Positions 9,526 to 18,534 of a stretch of 30,351 nt of DNA are shown here, piece after piece. The DNA lies in assembly GCA_000695325.1 (NCBI GenBank), contig AVPN01000402.1:22437-52787 (forward strand). Reading direction: 5' to 3'. Origin of the DNA: Pleurobrachia bachei (taxonomy: Eukaryota > Ctenophora > Tentaculata > Cydippida > Pleurobrachiidae). A program made the position numbers and the translations under genes. Position 1 is the stretch's first letter, and each line of letters opens with the position of its first letter. A model generated the notes under the pieces. That model saw only the letters and a program-made list of their open reading frames with translations. It searched no databases and was not told the origin of the DNA.

Positions 9526-11154
9526 ATGTTGTTATTATTATGGCTATCTCTTCTCCTCTCGCTGGTCCAAGGCAGAGATAAATTCGACTACTGTATGCCA
9601 AGCAACTCAACCTGCTGGCCCACATCTGACGAATGGGGTGAATTAAAAACTAAACTCTCCAGCACTGACCTACTCCACTATATTGGCGATCCTGATACCT
9701 ACAGTGCTAGCTGTTCTGCTACTGGAGCATTTGCTGCGTATACCTTGCAGGACGAGGGAGAGGGAAGGTGTATGCAGTATAGTGACTGCGCCAAAGATAA
9801 GTGCAGCGACAAGGCCAGCTGGAACATCCCTGCATATTCGGTTGAAGCTAAAACTACAAATGATATAGTTGAAGCGATCAAATTTGCTAATGAGCATGAC
9901 ATCCAAGTTGTGGTGAAGAGTTCAGGGCACAACTACGCAGGGGCTAGTATGGGAGCAGGTGCTCTTTTGATCTGGATGAGATCCTTTGTGAAGTATACTG
10001 ATGAAGGTGTGATAGGGAACTATACCAAATGTGGGACAACCTATGATGCCGCAATTAAAGTCGGGGGAGGACAGAATTGGAAGGAGGTGTATACCGAGGG
10101 GGGTACCGAGTATCACGTGGTTGGTGGTGGTGGGTTAACTGTTGGTGCAGCAGGTGGATGGTTGATGGGAGGTGGATTGTCTGCATCCGCTCGGTTGTAT
10201 GGTATGGGCGTGGATCAGGTCCTGGATTTCACGGTGGTCCTTGCGAATGGTAGTGAGGTTGTGGCAAGTGAATGTGAGAATGAGGATCTATTCTGGGCAC
10301 TGAGAGGGGGTGGAGGTGGCACATTTGGGGTCGTCACAGCCGTGCACTATAAACTCCATGAGACCCTTCCCTTTTGTGAGATAGCATGGTATGCTACTGA
10401 TATTACAGCGGCAAATCCCGATATGACAACTGTTTACAAGTGGATTGATTACCTGGTTGATTCTATTGAGAATTTGAGCACCAAATGGGGCGGATACTGG
10501 ACGCTGAGTTCCGGAGTTTTTTACTACCAAGGCACGGAGGAAGAACTGAACAATGATGAGTTTTATAAAGGAGCACTAGCCCTGGGTAACATGGCAGTTT
10601 ACGGTAAGAGGTGTGGGGATTCGTATTATGAGGCTCGGGGAGGACCTGACGAGATGACGACTGATGAAACTGGTCAGGCGACAATTGATATTGCCAGTCG
10701 TCTCATTACCCTGGACTACATCCAAAACGAAGCCGCTACCACCAAGGAAACTTTAAAATGGATCGCAGTGAACGGGTTTTATACCTTTAACTACATACTG
10801 GGAGGGCACATGATGACAGTGGGCGACAACGAAACAGCAGTTCACCCGGCCATGAGGAAGGCTGTCCTGCAAATGGAAACATTTGCAGAGAACACCGCTC
10901 AGAAACTCCGTGATGTGTTCACTAATTCGGGGGCAGGGTTCAATCACGCCGCGGCTAATGAACCTGATTGGGAAAACCAGCTGTGGGGAGATAACAGAGA
11001 GAGATTGGAGGAGTTGAAGAGGGAGTTTGATCCGGATAGTCGGTTTAACTGTTGGCACTGTGTCGGGTACCTGGCAGCATCTGGTGCCGGGAGTGTTAGT
11101 AGTAGTGTGATGTTGGGTGCGGTGGTCGTGGTTGTTAGAATGTTGATCTGGTAA
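9526..11154 (+). CDS. Secreted FAD-linked oxidase, berberine-bridge-enzyme-like (array unit A, whole)
   Basis: One uninterrupted exon encodes 542 residues. Residues 1-16 form a signal peptide (MLLLLWLSLLLSLVQG). A PCMH-type FAD-binding domain (FAD_binding_4) spans about 101-280, with SSGHNYAGA holding His135, the expected 8-alpha-histidyl FAD attachment. The segment GGGLTVGAAGGWLMGGG (201-217) is where bicovalent BBE enzymes carry Cys, but here that position is Gly, so a single covalent link is expected. A BBE-type C-terminal motif lies at about 485-515 (WGDNRERLEELK...DPDSRFN). Sequons lie at N27, N165, N241, N316 and N435. The C-terminus (small residues ASGAGS, then a short hydrophobic tail) looks like a GPI-anchor signal, although an Arg interrupts the tail. 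It is an extracellular flavin oxidase; the substrate cannot be told. A 3' splice-like ctttag lies 2 bases before the ATG. AATAAA at 11482 is a likely polyadenylation signal. Confidence 0.93.
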   Translation: MLLLLWLSLLLSLVQGRDKFDYCMPSNSTCWPTSDEWGELKTKLSSTDLLHYIGDPDTYSASCSATGAFAAYTLQDEGEGRCMQYSDCAKDKCSDKASWNIPAYSVEAKTTNDIVEAIKFANEHDIQVVVKSSGHNYAGASMGAGALLIWMRSFVKYTDEGVIGNYTKCGTTYDAAIKVGGGQNWKEVYTEGGTEYHVVGGGGLTVGAAGGWLMGGGLSASARLYGMGVDQVLDFTVVLANGSEVVASECENEDLFWALRGGGGGTFGVVTAVHYKLHETLPFCEIAWYATDITAANPDMTTVYKWIDYLVDSIENLSTKWGGYWTLSSGVFYYQGTEEELNNDEFYKGALALGNMAVYGKRCGDSYYEARGGPDEMTTDETGQATIDIASRLITLDYIQNEAATTKETLKWIAVNGFYTFNYILGGHMMTVGDNETAVHPAMRKAVLQMETFAENTAQKLRDVFTNSGAGFNHAAANEPDWENQLWGDNRERLEELKREFDPDSRFNCWHCVGYLAASGAGSVSSSVMLGAVVVVVRMLIW

Positions 11155-11846
11155 AGTCCATTTTTTTCAACTGTTCACCCGAAAACCGAAATTTTATGAA
11201 ATTTAGAAATTGTGTGGCGCGCGCTATACGTTAACATGTGATAGACACGCAAAACAATTCCGCGCACGACTTTGGGGGGTGAACAGTTGAAAAAAAATGG
11301 AGTATAACTCTGAGAGAACCTTGTTTTGGTCAAACCCCGTAGCGTGGTGACTGGTGAGACAGGGTGGAGGCTCTCCACCGTGGAGCAAGGGACAACCTGT
11401 AGAACTGTGTTAAACAATGGTGTTTCTATCTTGTAATGTATCTTGATAGTTGGAGGATGGAGGTGGAACATTGAAAATACAAATAAAAAAGTAAAACACT
11501 CTTACGAGAATTATGTTTCTCTAAGTTTCTTGGAGATGTATGATGTATCGGTATTATTATACCCATAAAAAGAATCTATAAATACCCAGATATTTTAGTT
11601 TTTATATCGTGTTTCTGTAACTGTGTTATCAATCAGCTTCAGTTTAAGATCTCTATTCTAGTGAGTCATGTATATTAGTGCGATATTAGCTTGTGTTATT
11701 ATTACTATGTAATACGTTTAGTTTTTCTAATAATTAGAAGTGTTTCTATGTTTCAGACCATTCCCAGCAACCCCACATAAATCCCAGCAGTACCTCCCTA
11801 TACCAACAACAACTCCCCCACAAGAGAAATAAAAGTCCCAGTTACC
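11155..11846. other. Oxidase 3'UTR and oxidase-WDR4 intergenic spacer (unit A)
   Basis: The inverted-repeat element comes first, then AATAAA at 11482-11487 as the probable oxidase polyadenylation signal. AT-rich DNA follows, then an acceptor-like ctatgtttcag near 11755, about 90 bases before the WDR4 ATG, which suggests a 5'UTR splice or trans-splice site. The same spacer recurs in units B and D. Confidence 0.5.
11158..11300. repeat. 143-bp terminal-inverted-repeat element just after the oxidase stop (unit A)
   Basis: The left end reads CCATTTTTTTCAACTGTTCA and the right end is its reverse complement (TGAACAGTTGAAAAAAAATG). The arms are about 22 bases and enclose about 95 bases with a GCGCGCGC-type core. 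The element starts 3 bases after TAA. Copies sit at the same place in the other units, at about 13189-13331, 16403-16545 and 17847-17988. A possible 3-base AGT flanks both sides. The arms would form a stable hairpin in the 3'UTR. It is either a MITE that inserted before the array formed or a regulatory hairpin. Confidence 0.7.
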
Positions 11847-12106
11847 ATGCCAGTAATATCTCCCCCTGCTTCCCAGAGCATGGCTCTTGTGCACGCTACG
11901 TGTCAGGAAGACCCTGCGTTCCTTGTCGCCATAGGGACCGAACTCTACAAACTGTCTGGGGGAGAGTTGAAACGTTTTGCTACTTGTGGTCAGGTGTGTA
12001 TGTGTTGATTGTATTGTGTTAGCTAACCAAACAAACATGCTTCTGATAACTGGATACCATGTACAGTGGCAACCATGGTAACCATGGTAACCACGGTGAA
12101 GAAGGA
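11847..12106 (+). pseudogene. WDR4 fragment, exon 1 and start of intron 1 (unit A)
   Basis: Exon 1 of WDR4 (11847-11993, 49 codons, MPVISPPASQSMALVHATC...) is identical to that of the whole gene at 18535, and its GTGTGT donor is kept. The copy stops abruptly in intron 1 at about 12106, where oxidase coding sequence begins (…gaagga|attggaagg…). No other WDR4 exon follows before the next unit, so this copy cannot make the protein. It keeps any upstream promoter or splice signals and could be transcribed. Confidence 0.88.
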
Positions 12107-13185
12107 ATTGGAAGGAGGTGTATACCGAGGTTGGTACCGAGTATCACGTGGTTGGAGGTGGTGGATTAACTGTTGGAGCAGCCGGTGGATGGTTGATGGG
12201 AGGTGGATTGTCTGCATCCGCTCGGTTGTATGGTATGGGCGTGGATCAGGTCCTGGATTTCACGGTGGTCCTTGCGAATGGTAGTGAGGTTGTGGCAAGT
12301 GAATGTGAGAATGAGGATCTATTCTGGGCACTGAGAGGGGGTGGAGGTGGCACATTTGGGGTCGTCACAGCCGTGCACTATAAACTCCATGAGACCCTTC
12401 CCTTTTGTGAGATAGCATGGTATGCTACTGATATTACTGCGGCTTTAGGGCTATACTGTTGACAAATGTTCACCTAACTAATGGACCAACTAACTATTGA
12501 GAATTTGAGCACCAAATGGGGCGGATACTGGACGCTGAGTTCCGGAGTTTTTTACTACCAAGGCACGGAGGAAGAACTGAACAATGATGAGTTTTATAAA
12601 GGAGCACTAGCCCTGGGTAACATGGCAGTTTACGGTAAGAGGTGTGGGGATTCGTATTATGAGGCTCGGGGAGGACCTGACGAGATGACGACTGATGAAA
12701 CTGGTCAGGCGACAATTGATATTGCCAGTCGTCTCATTACCCTGGACTACATCCAAAACGAAGCCGCTACCACCAAGGAAACTTTAAAATGGATCGCAGT
12801 GAACGGGTTTTATACCTTTAACTACATACTGGGAGGGCACATGATGACAGTGGGCGACAACGAAACAGCAGTTCACCCGGCCATGAGGAAGGCTGTCCTG
12901 CAAATGGAAACATTTGCAGAGAACACCGCTCAGAAACTCCGTGATGTGTTCACTAATTCGGGGGCAGGGTTCAATCACGCCGCGGCTAATGAACCTGATT
13001 GGGAAAACCAGCTGTGGGGAGATAACAGAGAGAGATTGGAGGAGTTGAAGAGGGAGTTTGATCCGGATAGTCGGTTTAACTGTTGGCACTGTGTCGGGTA
13101 CCTGGCAGCATCTGGTGCCGGGAGTGTTAGTAGTAGTGTGATGTTGGGTGCGGTGGTCGTGGTTGTTAGAATGTTGATCTGGTAA
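12106..13185 (+). pseudogene. FAD-linked oxidase, 5'-truncated and internally rearranged (unit B)
   Basis: This copy begins within the FAD domain at codon ~184 (NWKEVYTE), fused to WDR4 intron 1, so it lacks the signal peptide and His135. At about 12446-12498 roughly 57 bases of coding sequence (ANPDMTTVYKW... region) are replaced by unrelated filler of similar length that brings a stop codon. From ATTGAGAATTTG onward it matches unit A to the stop at 13183-13185. A few silent changes (12150-12190) distinguish it from units A and C. It is not expected to give an active enzyme. Confidence 0.9.
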
Positions 13186-13188
13186 AGT

Positions 13189-13331
13189 CCATTTTTTTCA
13201 ACTGTTCACCCGAAAACCGAAATTTTATGAAATTTAGAAATTGTGTGGCGCGCGCTATACGTTAACATGTGATAGACACGCAAAACAATTCCGCGCACGA
13301 CTTTGGGGGGTGAACAGTTGAAAAAAAATGG
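13189..13331. repeat. 143-bp inverted-repeat element (unit B copy)
   Basis: It is the same element as at 11158-11300, at the same offset after the oxidase stop. It was copied with the unit rather than inserted independently. Confidence 0.7.
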
Positions 13332-13877
13332 AGTATAACTCTGAGAGAACCTTGTTTTGGTCAAACCCCGTAGCGTGGTGACTGGTGAGACAGGGTGGAG
13401 GCTCTCCACCGTGGAGCAAGGGACAACCTGTAGAACTGTGTTAAACAATGGTGTTTCTATCTTGTAATGTATCTTGATAGTTGGAGGATGGAGGTGGAAC
13501 ATTGAAAATACAAATAAAAAAGTAAAACACTCTTACGAGAATTATGTTTCTCTAAGTTTCTTGGAGATGTATGATGTATCGGTATTATTATACCCATAAA
13601 AAGAATCTATAAATACCCAGATATTTTAGTTTTTATATCGTGTTTCTGTAACTGTGTTATCAATCAGCTTCAGTTTAAGATCTCTATTCTAGTGAGTCAT
13701 GTATATTAGTGCGATATTAGCTTGTGTTATTATTACTATGTAATACGTTTAGTTTTTCTAATAATTAGAAGTGTTTCTATGTTTCAGACCATTCCCAGCA
13801 ACCCCACATAAATCCCAGCAGTACCTCCCTATACCAACAACAACTCCCCCACAAGAGAAATAAAAGTCCCAGTTACC

Positions 13878-14737
13878 ATGCCAGTAATATCTCCCCCTGC
13901 TTCCCAGAGCATGGCTCTTGTGCACGCTACGTGTCAGGAAGACCCTGCGTTCCTTGTCGCCATAGGGACCGAACTCTACAAACTGTCTGGGGGAGAGTTG
14001 AAACGTTTTGCTACTTGTGGTCAGGTGTGTATGTGTTGATTGTATTGTGTTAGCTAACCAAACAAACATGCTTCTGATAACTGGATACCATGTACAGTGG
14101 CAACCATGGTAACCATGGTAACCACGGTGAAGAAGGAGTAAATAAGTAACCACTAAACACTAAATGACACATGGTGACCACCCTGTAACCACTCTGTATA
14201 ATACCTCTTCTCTACACACAGGTACCGGAGAGTGTAGAGGGTAAAGAGTGTGAGGGGGCTGCTTTCATTTCCGGTGTAGCGTCAGGAAGGGATGGTGTGG
14301 TAACCAGTAGCAACAACAAAGTCCTGGAAACTTGGTCTTGGAGTGGGGAACGACTTGCTTCTTCCGTGGTAGGTATCATTTGAAGCTAATGAAGGTGTGA
14401 CGTGTCTCTAAGAAGGAGGGTGACTCGTCTATATGACGGGGGTTGGTGTTGGCCGTTACTTGTTAGGGGTGGTATTGGGGAACTCTTCTTGTGGTTATAA
14501 TACAAGGGGACAGCACACAACACTCTCATTTCCTAGGCAGTAAAACGTCCCACGGCCGTCCAAGTAAGCCCATCAGATGGTCGTGTTATAGTAAGTGATA
14601 AGGCGGGGGATGCGTACTCCTATACATTCCAACTGACTGACAGACAATACCTACTTGGGCATGTTAGTGTTGTAATGGACTGTCTCATGTCTAGAGATGG
14701 GAAATATCTGTTAAACAATGGTGTTTCTATCTTGTAA
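13878..14737 (+). pseudogene. WDR4 3'-truncated copy, exons 1-3 (unit B)
   Basis: Exons 13878-14024, 14222-14368 and 14537-~14710 match the whole WDR4. Exon 3 breaks off after GGGAAATATCT and joins a 48-base piece of oxidase 3' flank (14711-14758). Reading on would add about nine foreign residues before a stop at 14735-14737, giving at most about 164 residues. The conserved RDEKIRVS and GHTEF segments and the C-terminal half are absent, so the product is unlikely to work as the methyltransferase partner. Confidence 0.88.
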
Positions 14738-14758
14738 TGTATCTTGATAGTTGGAGGA
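14711..14758 (+). repeat. 48-base fragment of oxidase 3' flank at a unit junction
   Basis: This piece is identical to 11411-11458 (ttaaacaatggtgtttctat...). It joins truncated WDR4 exon 3 on its left to the oxidase 5' flank (ttccctttagcaATG) on its right. It marks a multi-step rearrangement or templated insertion rather than a simple unequal crossover. Confidence 0.85.
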
Positions 14759-14770
14759 TTCCCTTTAGCA

Positions 14771-16399
14771 ATGATATTATTATTATGGCTATCTCTTCTC
14801 CTCTCGCTGGTCCAAGGCAGAGATAAATTCGACTACTGTATGCCAAGCAACTCAACCTGCTGGCCCACATCTGACGAATGGGGTGAATTAAAAACTAAAC
14901 TCTCCAGCACTGACCTACTCCACTATATTGGCGATCCTGATACCTACAGTGCTAGCTGTTCTGCCACAGGGGCCTTTGCTGCATATACCTTGCAGGACGA
15001 GGGAGAGGGAAGGTGTATGCAGTATAGTGACTGCGCCAAAGATAAGTGCAGCGACAAGGCCAGCTGGAACATCCCTGCATATTCGGTTGAAGCTAAAACT
15101 ACAAATGATATAGTTGAAGCGATCAAATTTGCTAATGAGCATGACATCCAAGTTGTGGTGAAGAGTTCAGGGCACAACTACGCAGGGGCTAGTATGGGAG
15201 CAGGTGCTCTTTTGATCTGGATGAGATCCTTTGTGAAGTATACTGATGAAGGTGTGATAGGGAACTATACCAAATGTGGGACAACCTATGATGCCGCAAT
15301 TAAAGTCGGGGGAGGACAGAATTGGAAGGAGGTGTATACCGAGGTTGGTACCGAGTATCACGTGGTTGGTGGTGGTGGGTTAACTGTTGGTGCAGCAGGT
15401 GGATGGTTGATGGGAGGTGGATTGTCCGCTTCCGCTCGGATGTATGGTATGGGCGTGGATCAGGTCCTGGATTTCACGGTGGTTCTCGCTAATGGGAGTG
15501 AGGTTGTGGCAAGTGAATGTGAGAATGAGGATCTATTCTGGGCACTGAGAGGGGGTGGAGGTGGCACATTCGGGGTTGTCACAGCCGTGCACTATAAACT
15601 CCATGAGACACTTCCGTTTTGTGAGATAGCATGGTATGCTACTGATATTACAGCGGCAAATCCCGATATGACAACTGTTTACAAGTGGATTGATTATCTG
15701 GTTGACTCTATTGAGAATTTGGACACCAAATGGGGAGGATACTGGACCCTGAGTTCCGGAGTTTTTTACTACCAAGGTACGGAGGAAGAACTGAACAATG
15801 ACGAGTTTTATAAAGGAGCACTCGCCCTGGGTAACATGGCAGTTTACGGTAAGAGGTGTGGGGATTCGTATTATGAGGCTCGGGGAGGACCAGACGAGAT
15901 GACAACTGATGAAACTGGCCAGGCGACTATTGATATTGCTAGTCGTCTCATCACTCTGGACTACATCCAAAACGAAGCTGCAACCACGAAGGAAACTCTA
16001 AAATGGATCGCAGTGAACGGGTTTTTTACCTTTAACTACATACTGGGAGGGCACATGATGACAGTGGGCGACAACGAAACAGCAGTTCACCCGGCCATGA
16101 GGAAGGCTGTCCTGCAAATGGAAACATTTGCAGAGAACACCGCTCAGAAACTCCGTGATGTGTTCACTAATTCGGGGGCAGGGTTCAATCACGCCGCGGC
16201 TAATGAACCTGATTGGGAAAACCAGCTGTGGGGAGATAACAGAGAGAGATTGGAGGAGTTGAAGAGGGAGTTTGATCCGGATAGTCGGTTTAACTGTTGG
16301 CACTGTGTCGGGTACCTGGCAGCATCTGGTGCCGGGAGTGTTAGTAGTAGTGTGATGTTGGGTGCGGTGGTCGTGGTTGTTAGAATGTTGATCTGGTAA
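14771..16399 (+). CDS. Secreted FAD-linked oxidase, berberine-bridge-enzyme-like (array unit C, whole)
   Basis: This intronless 542-residue paralog of 9526-11154 keeps the signal peptide (MILLLWLSLLLSLVQG), His135 in SGHNYAGA, the Gly-rich loop without Cys, the BBE C-terminal motif and the hydrophobic tail. About five residues differ from unit A: L2 to I, G192 to V, L224 to M, S318 to D (removing the N316 sequon) and Y419 to F. Many more changes are silent and clustered. I start at the ATG at 14771, equivalent to unit A; the open frame extends upstream only through a non-ATG codon. Its upstream region is a junction of truncated WDR4 and 3'-flank DNA, keeping just ttccctttag before the ATG, so its promoter may differ from unit A. 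Its role is as for unit A. A second active copy is plausible. Confidence 0.92.
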   Translation: MILLLWLSLLLSLVQGRDKFDYCMPSNSTCWPTSDEWGELKTKLSSTDLLHYIGDPDTYSASCSATGAFAAYTLQDEGEGRCMQYSDCAKDKCSDKASWNIPAYSVEAKTTNDIVEAIKFANEHDIQVVVKSSGHNYAGASMGAGALLIWMRSFVKYTDEGVIGNYTKCGTTYDAAIKVGGGQNWKEVYTEVGTEYHVVGGGGLTVGAAGGWLMGGGLSASARMYGMGVDQVLDFTVVLANGSEVVASECENEDLFWALRGGGGGTFGVVTAVHYKLHETLPFCEIAWYATDITAANPDMTTVYKWIDYLVDSIENLDTKWGGYWTLSSGVFYYQGTEEELNNDEFYKGALALGNMAVYGKRCGDSYYEARGGPDEMTTDETGQATIDIASRLITLDYIQNEAATTKETLKWIAVNGFFTFNYILGGHMMTVGDNETAVHPAMRKAVLQMETFAENTAQKLRDVFTNSGAGFNHAAANEPDWENQLWGDNRERLEELKREFDPDSRFNCWHCVGYLAASGAGSVSSSVMLGAVVVVVRMLIW

Positions 16400-16402
16400 A
16401 GT

Positions 16403-16545
16403 CCATTTTTTTCAACTGTTCACCCGAAAACCGAAATTTTATGAAATTTAGAAATTGTGTGGCGCGCGCTATACGTTAACATGTGACAGACGCGCCAAAA
16501 CATTCCGCGCACGACTTTGGGGGGTGAACAGTTGAAAAAAAATGG
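16403..16545. repeat. 143-bp inverted-repeat element (unit C copy)
   Basis: It is the same element and position as in unit A. The core carries several differences (for example GTGACAGACGCGCC), so unit C is the divergent member of the array. Confidence 0.65.
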
Positions 16546-16916
16546 AGTATAACTCTGAAAGAACCTTGTTTTGGTCAAACCCCGTAGCGTGGTGACTGGT
16601 GAGACAGGGTGGAGGCTCTCCACCGTGGAGCAAGGGACAACCTGTAGAACTGTGTTAAACAATGGTGTTTCTATCTTGTAATGTATCTTGATAGTTGGAG
16701 GATGGAGGTGGAACATTGAAAATACAAATAAAAAGTAAAACACTCTTACGAGAATTATGTTTCTCTAAGTTTCTTGGAGGTCTATGATGTATTGGTATTA
16801 TTATACCCATAAAAAGAATCTATACCCAGATATTTTAGTTTTTATTTTGTGTTTCTGTAAATGTGTCAGTCAGCTTCAGTTTAAGATTTCTATTCTAGTG
16901 AGTTATGTATAGTATA

Positions 16917-17032
16917 GTCATCCCTATGGCAAAAGTTCGAGAGTGGACTTGGAGCCCCAATTTTTAGTGAAAATTTGACTTGTAAGGTATTTCAATCAAA
17001 AAAGAGAGAGAGAGAAAGAGAGAAAGAGAGAA

Positions 17033-17082
<50 letters not shown>
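16917..17082. repeat. Unique spacer and GA microsatellite at the unit C/D junction
   Basis: Unit C similarity ends near 16915. About 85 bases of unique DNA follow, then a GA/GAAAGA tract (about 17003-17082) ending in a long pure (GA)n that abuts oxidase codon ~291 of unit D. A microsatellite exactly at a coding breakpoint fits repeat-mediated rearrangement or an assembly join. Confidence 0.8.
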
Positions 17083-17084
<2 letters not shown>

Positions 17085-17843
17085 ACTGATATTACTGCGG
17101 CAAATCCCGATATGACAACTGTTTACAAGTGGATTGATTACCTGGTTGATTCTATTGAGAATTTGAGCACCAAATGGGGCGGATACTGGACGCTGAGTTC
17201 CGGAGTTTTTTACTACCAAGGCACGGAGGAAGAACTGAACAATGATGAGTTTTATAAAGGAGCACTAGCCCTGGGTAACATGGCAGTTTACGGTAAGAGG
17301 TGTGGGGATTCGTATTATGAGGCTCGGGGAGGACCTGACGAGATGACGACTGATGAAACTGGTCAGGCGACAATTGATATTGCCAGTCGTCTCATTACCC
17401 TGGACTACATCCAAAACGAAGCCGCTACCACCAAGGAAACTTTAAAATGGATCGCAGTGAACGGGTTTTATACCTTTAACTACATACTGGGAGGGCACAT
17501 GATGACAGTGGGCGACAACGAAACAGCAGTTCACCCGGCCATGAGGAAGGCTGTCCTGCAAATGGAAACATTTGCAGAGAACACCGCTCAGAAACTCCGT
17601 GATGTGTTCACTAATTCGGGGGCAGGGTTCAATCACGCCGCGGCTAATGAACCTGATTGGGAAAACCAGCTGTGGGGAGATAACAGAGAGAGATTGGAGG
17701 AGTTGAAGAGGGAGTTTGATCCGGATAGTCGGTTTAACTGTTGGCACTGTGTCGGGTACCTGGCAGCATCTGGTGCCGGGAGTGTTAGTAGTAGTGTGAT
17801 GTTGGGTGCGGTGGTCGTGGTTGTTAGAATGTTGATCTGGTAA
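17083..17843 (+). pseudogene. FAD-linked oxidase, 3' half only (unit D)
   Basis: It begins abruptly after a GA microsatellite at the ATDITAANPDM region and runs open to the normal stop (17841-17843). The 3' portion is identical in sequence to unit A. The whole FAD-binding domain and the signal peptide are missing. An internal ATG at 17112 opens a 243-codon frame, but without the flavin domain the product is not expected to be an oxidase. It directly precedes the only whole WDR4 gene. Confidence 0.9.
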
Positions 17844-17846
17844 AGT

Positions 17847-17988
17847 CCATTTTTTTCAACTGTTCACCCGAAAACCGAAATTTTATGAAATTTAGAAATT
17901 GTGTGGCGCGCGCTATACGTTAACATGTGATAGACACGCAAAACAATTCCGCGCACGACTTTGGGGGGTGAACAGTTGAAAAAAATGG
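17847..17988. repeat. Inverted-repeat element (unit D copy)
   Basis: It is as in unit A, with a shortened A-run in the right arm. Confidence 0.65.
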
Positions 17989-18534
17989 AGTATAACTCTG
18001 AGAGAACCTTGTTTTGGTCAAACCCCGTAGCGTGGTGACTGGTGAGACAGGGTGGAGGCTCTCCACCGTGGAGCAAGGGACAACCTGTAGAACTGTGTTA
18101 AACAATGGTGTTTCTATCTTGTAATGTATCTTGATAGTTGGAGGATGGAGGTGGAACATTGAAAATACAAATAAAAAAGTAAAACACTCTTACGAGAATT
18201 ATGTTTCTCTAAGTTTCTTGGAGATGTATGATGTATCGGTATTATTATACCCATAAAAAGAATCTATAAATACCCAGATATTTTAGTTTTTATATCGTGT
18301 TTCTGTAACTGTGTTATCAATCAGCTTCAGTTTAAGATCTCTATTCTAGTGAGTCATGTATATTAGTGCGATATTAGCTTGTGTTATTATTACTATGTAA
18401 TACGTTTAGTTTTTCTAATAATTAGAAGTGTTTCTATGTTTCAGACCATTCCCAGCAACCCCACATAAATCCCAGCAGTACCTCCCTATACCAACAACAA
18501 CTCCCCCACAAGAGAAATAAAAGTCCCAGTTACC

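Noticed and set aside
10753-11058. 101-codon minus-strand frame repeated in each oxidase unit
   Set aside because: It is antisense to the oxidase C-terminal half and recurs only because the units are duplicated.
13758-14153. 131-codon minus-strand frame, also near 18415
   Set aside because: It is antisense to WDR4 exon 1 and its 5' flank, which have splice signals and homology on the plus strand.
17112-17843. Unit D oxidase fragment as a functional short gene
   Set aside because: It lacks the signal peptide and entire FAD-binding domain and begins at a microsatellite junction.
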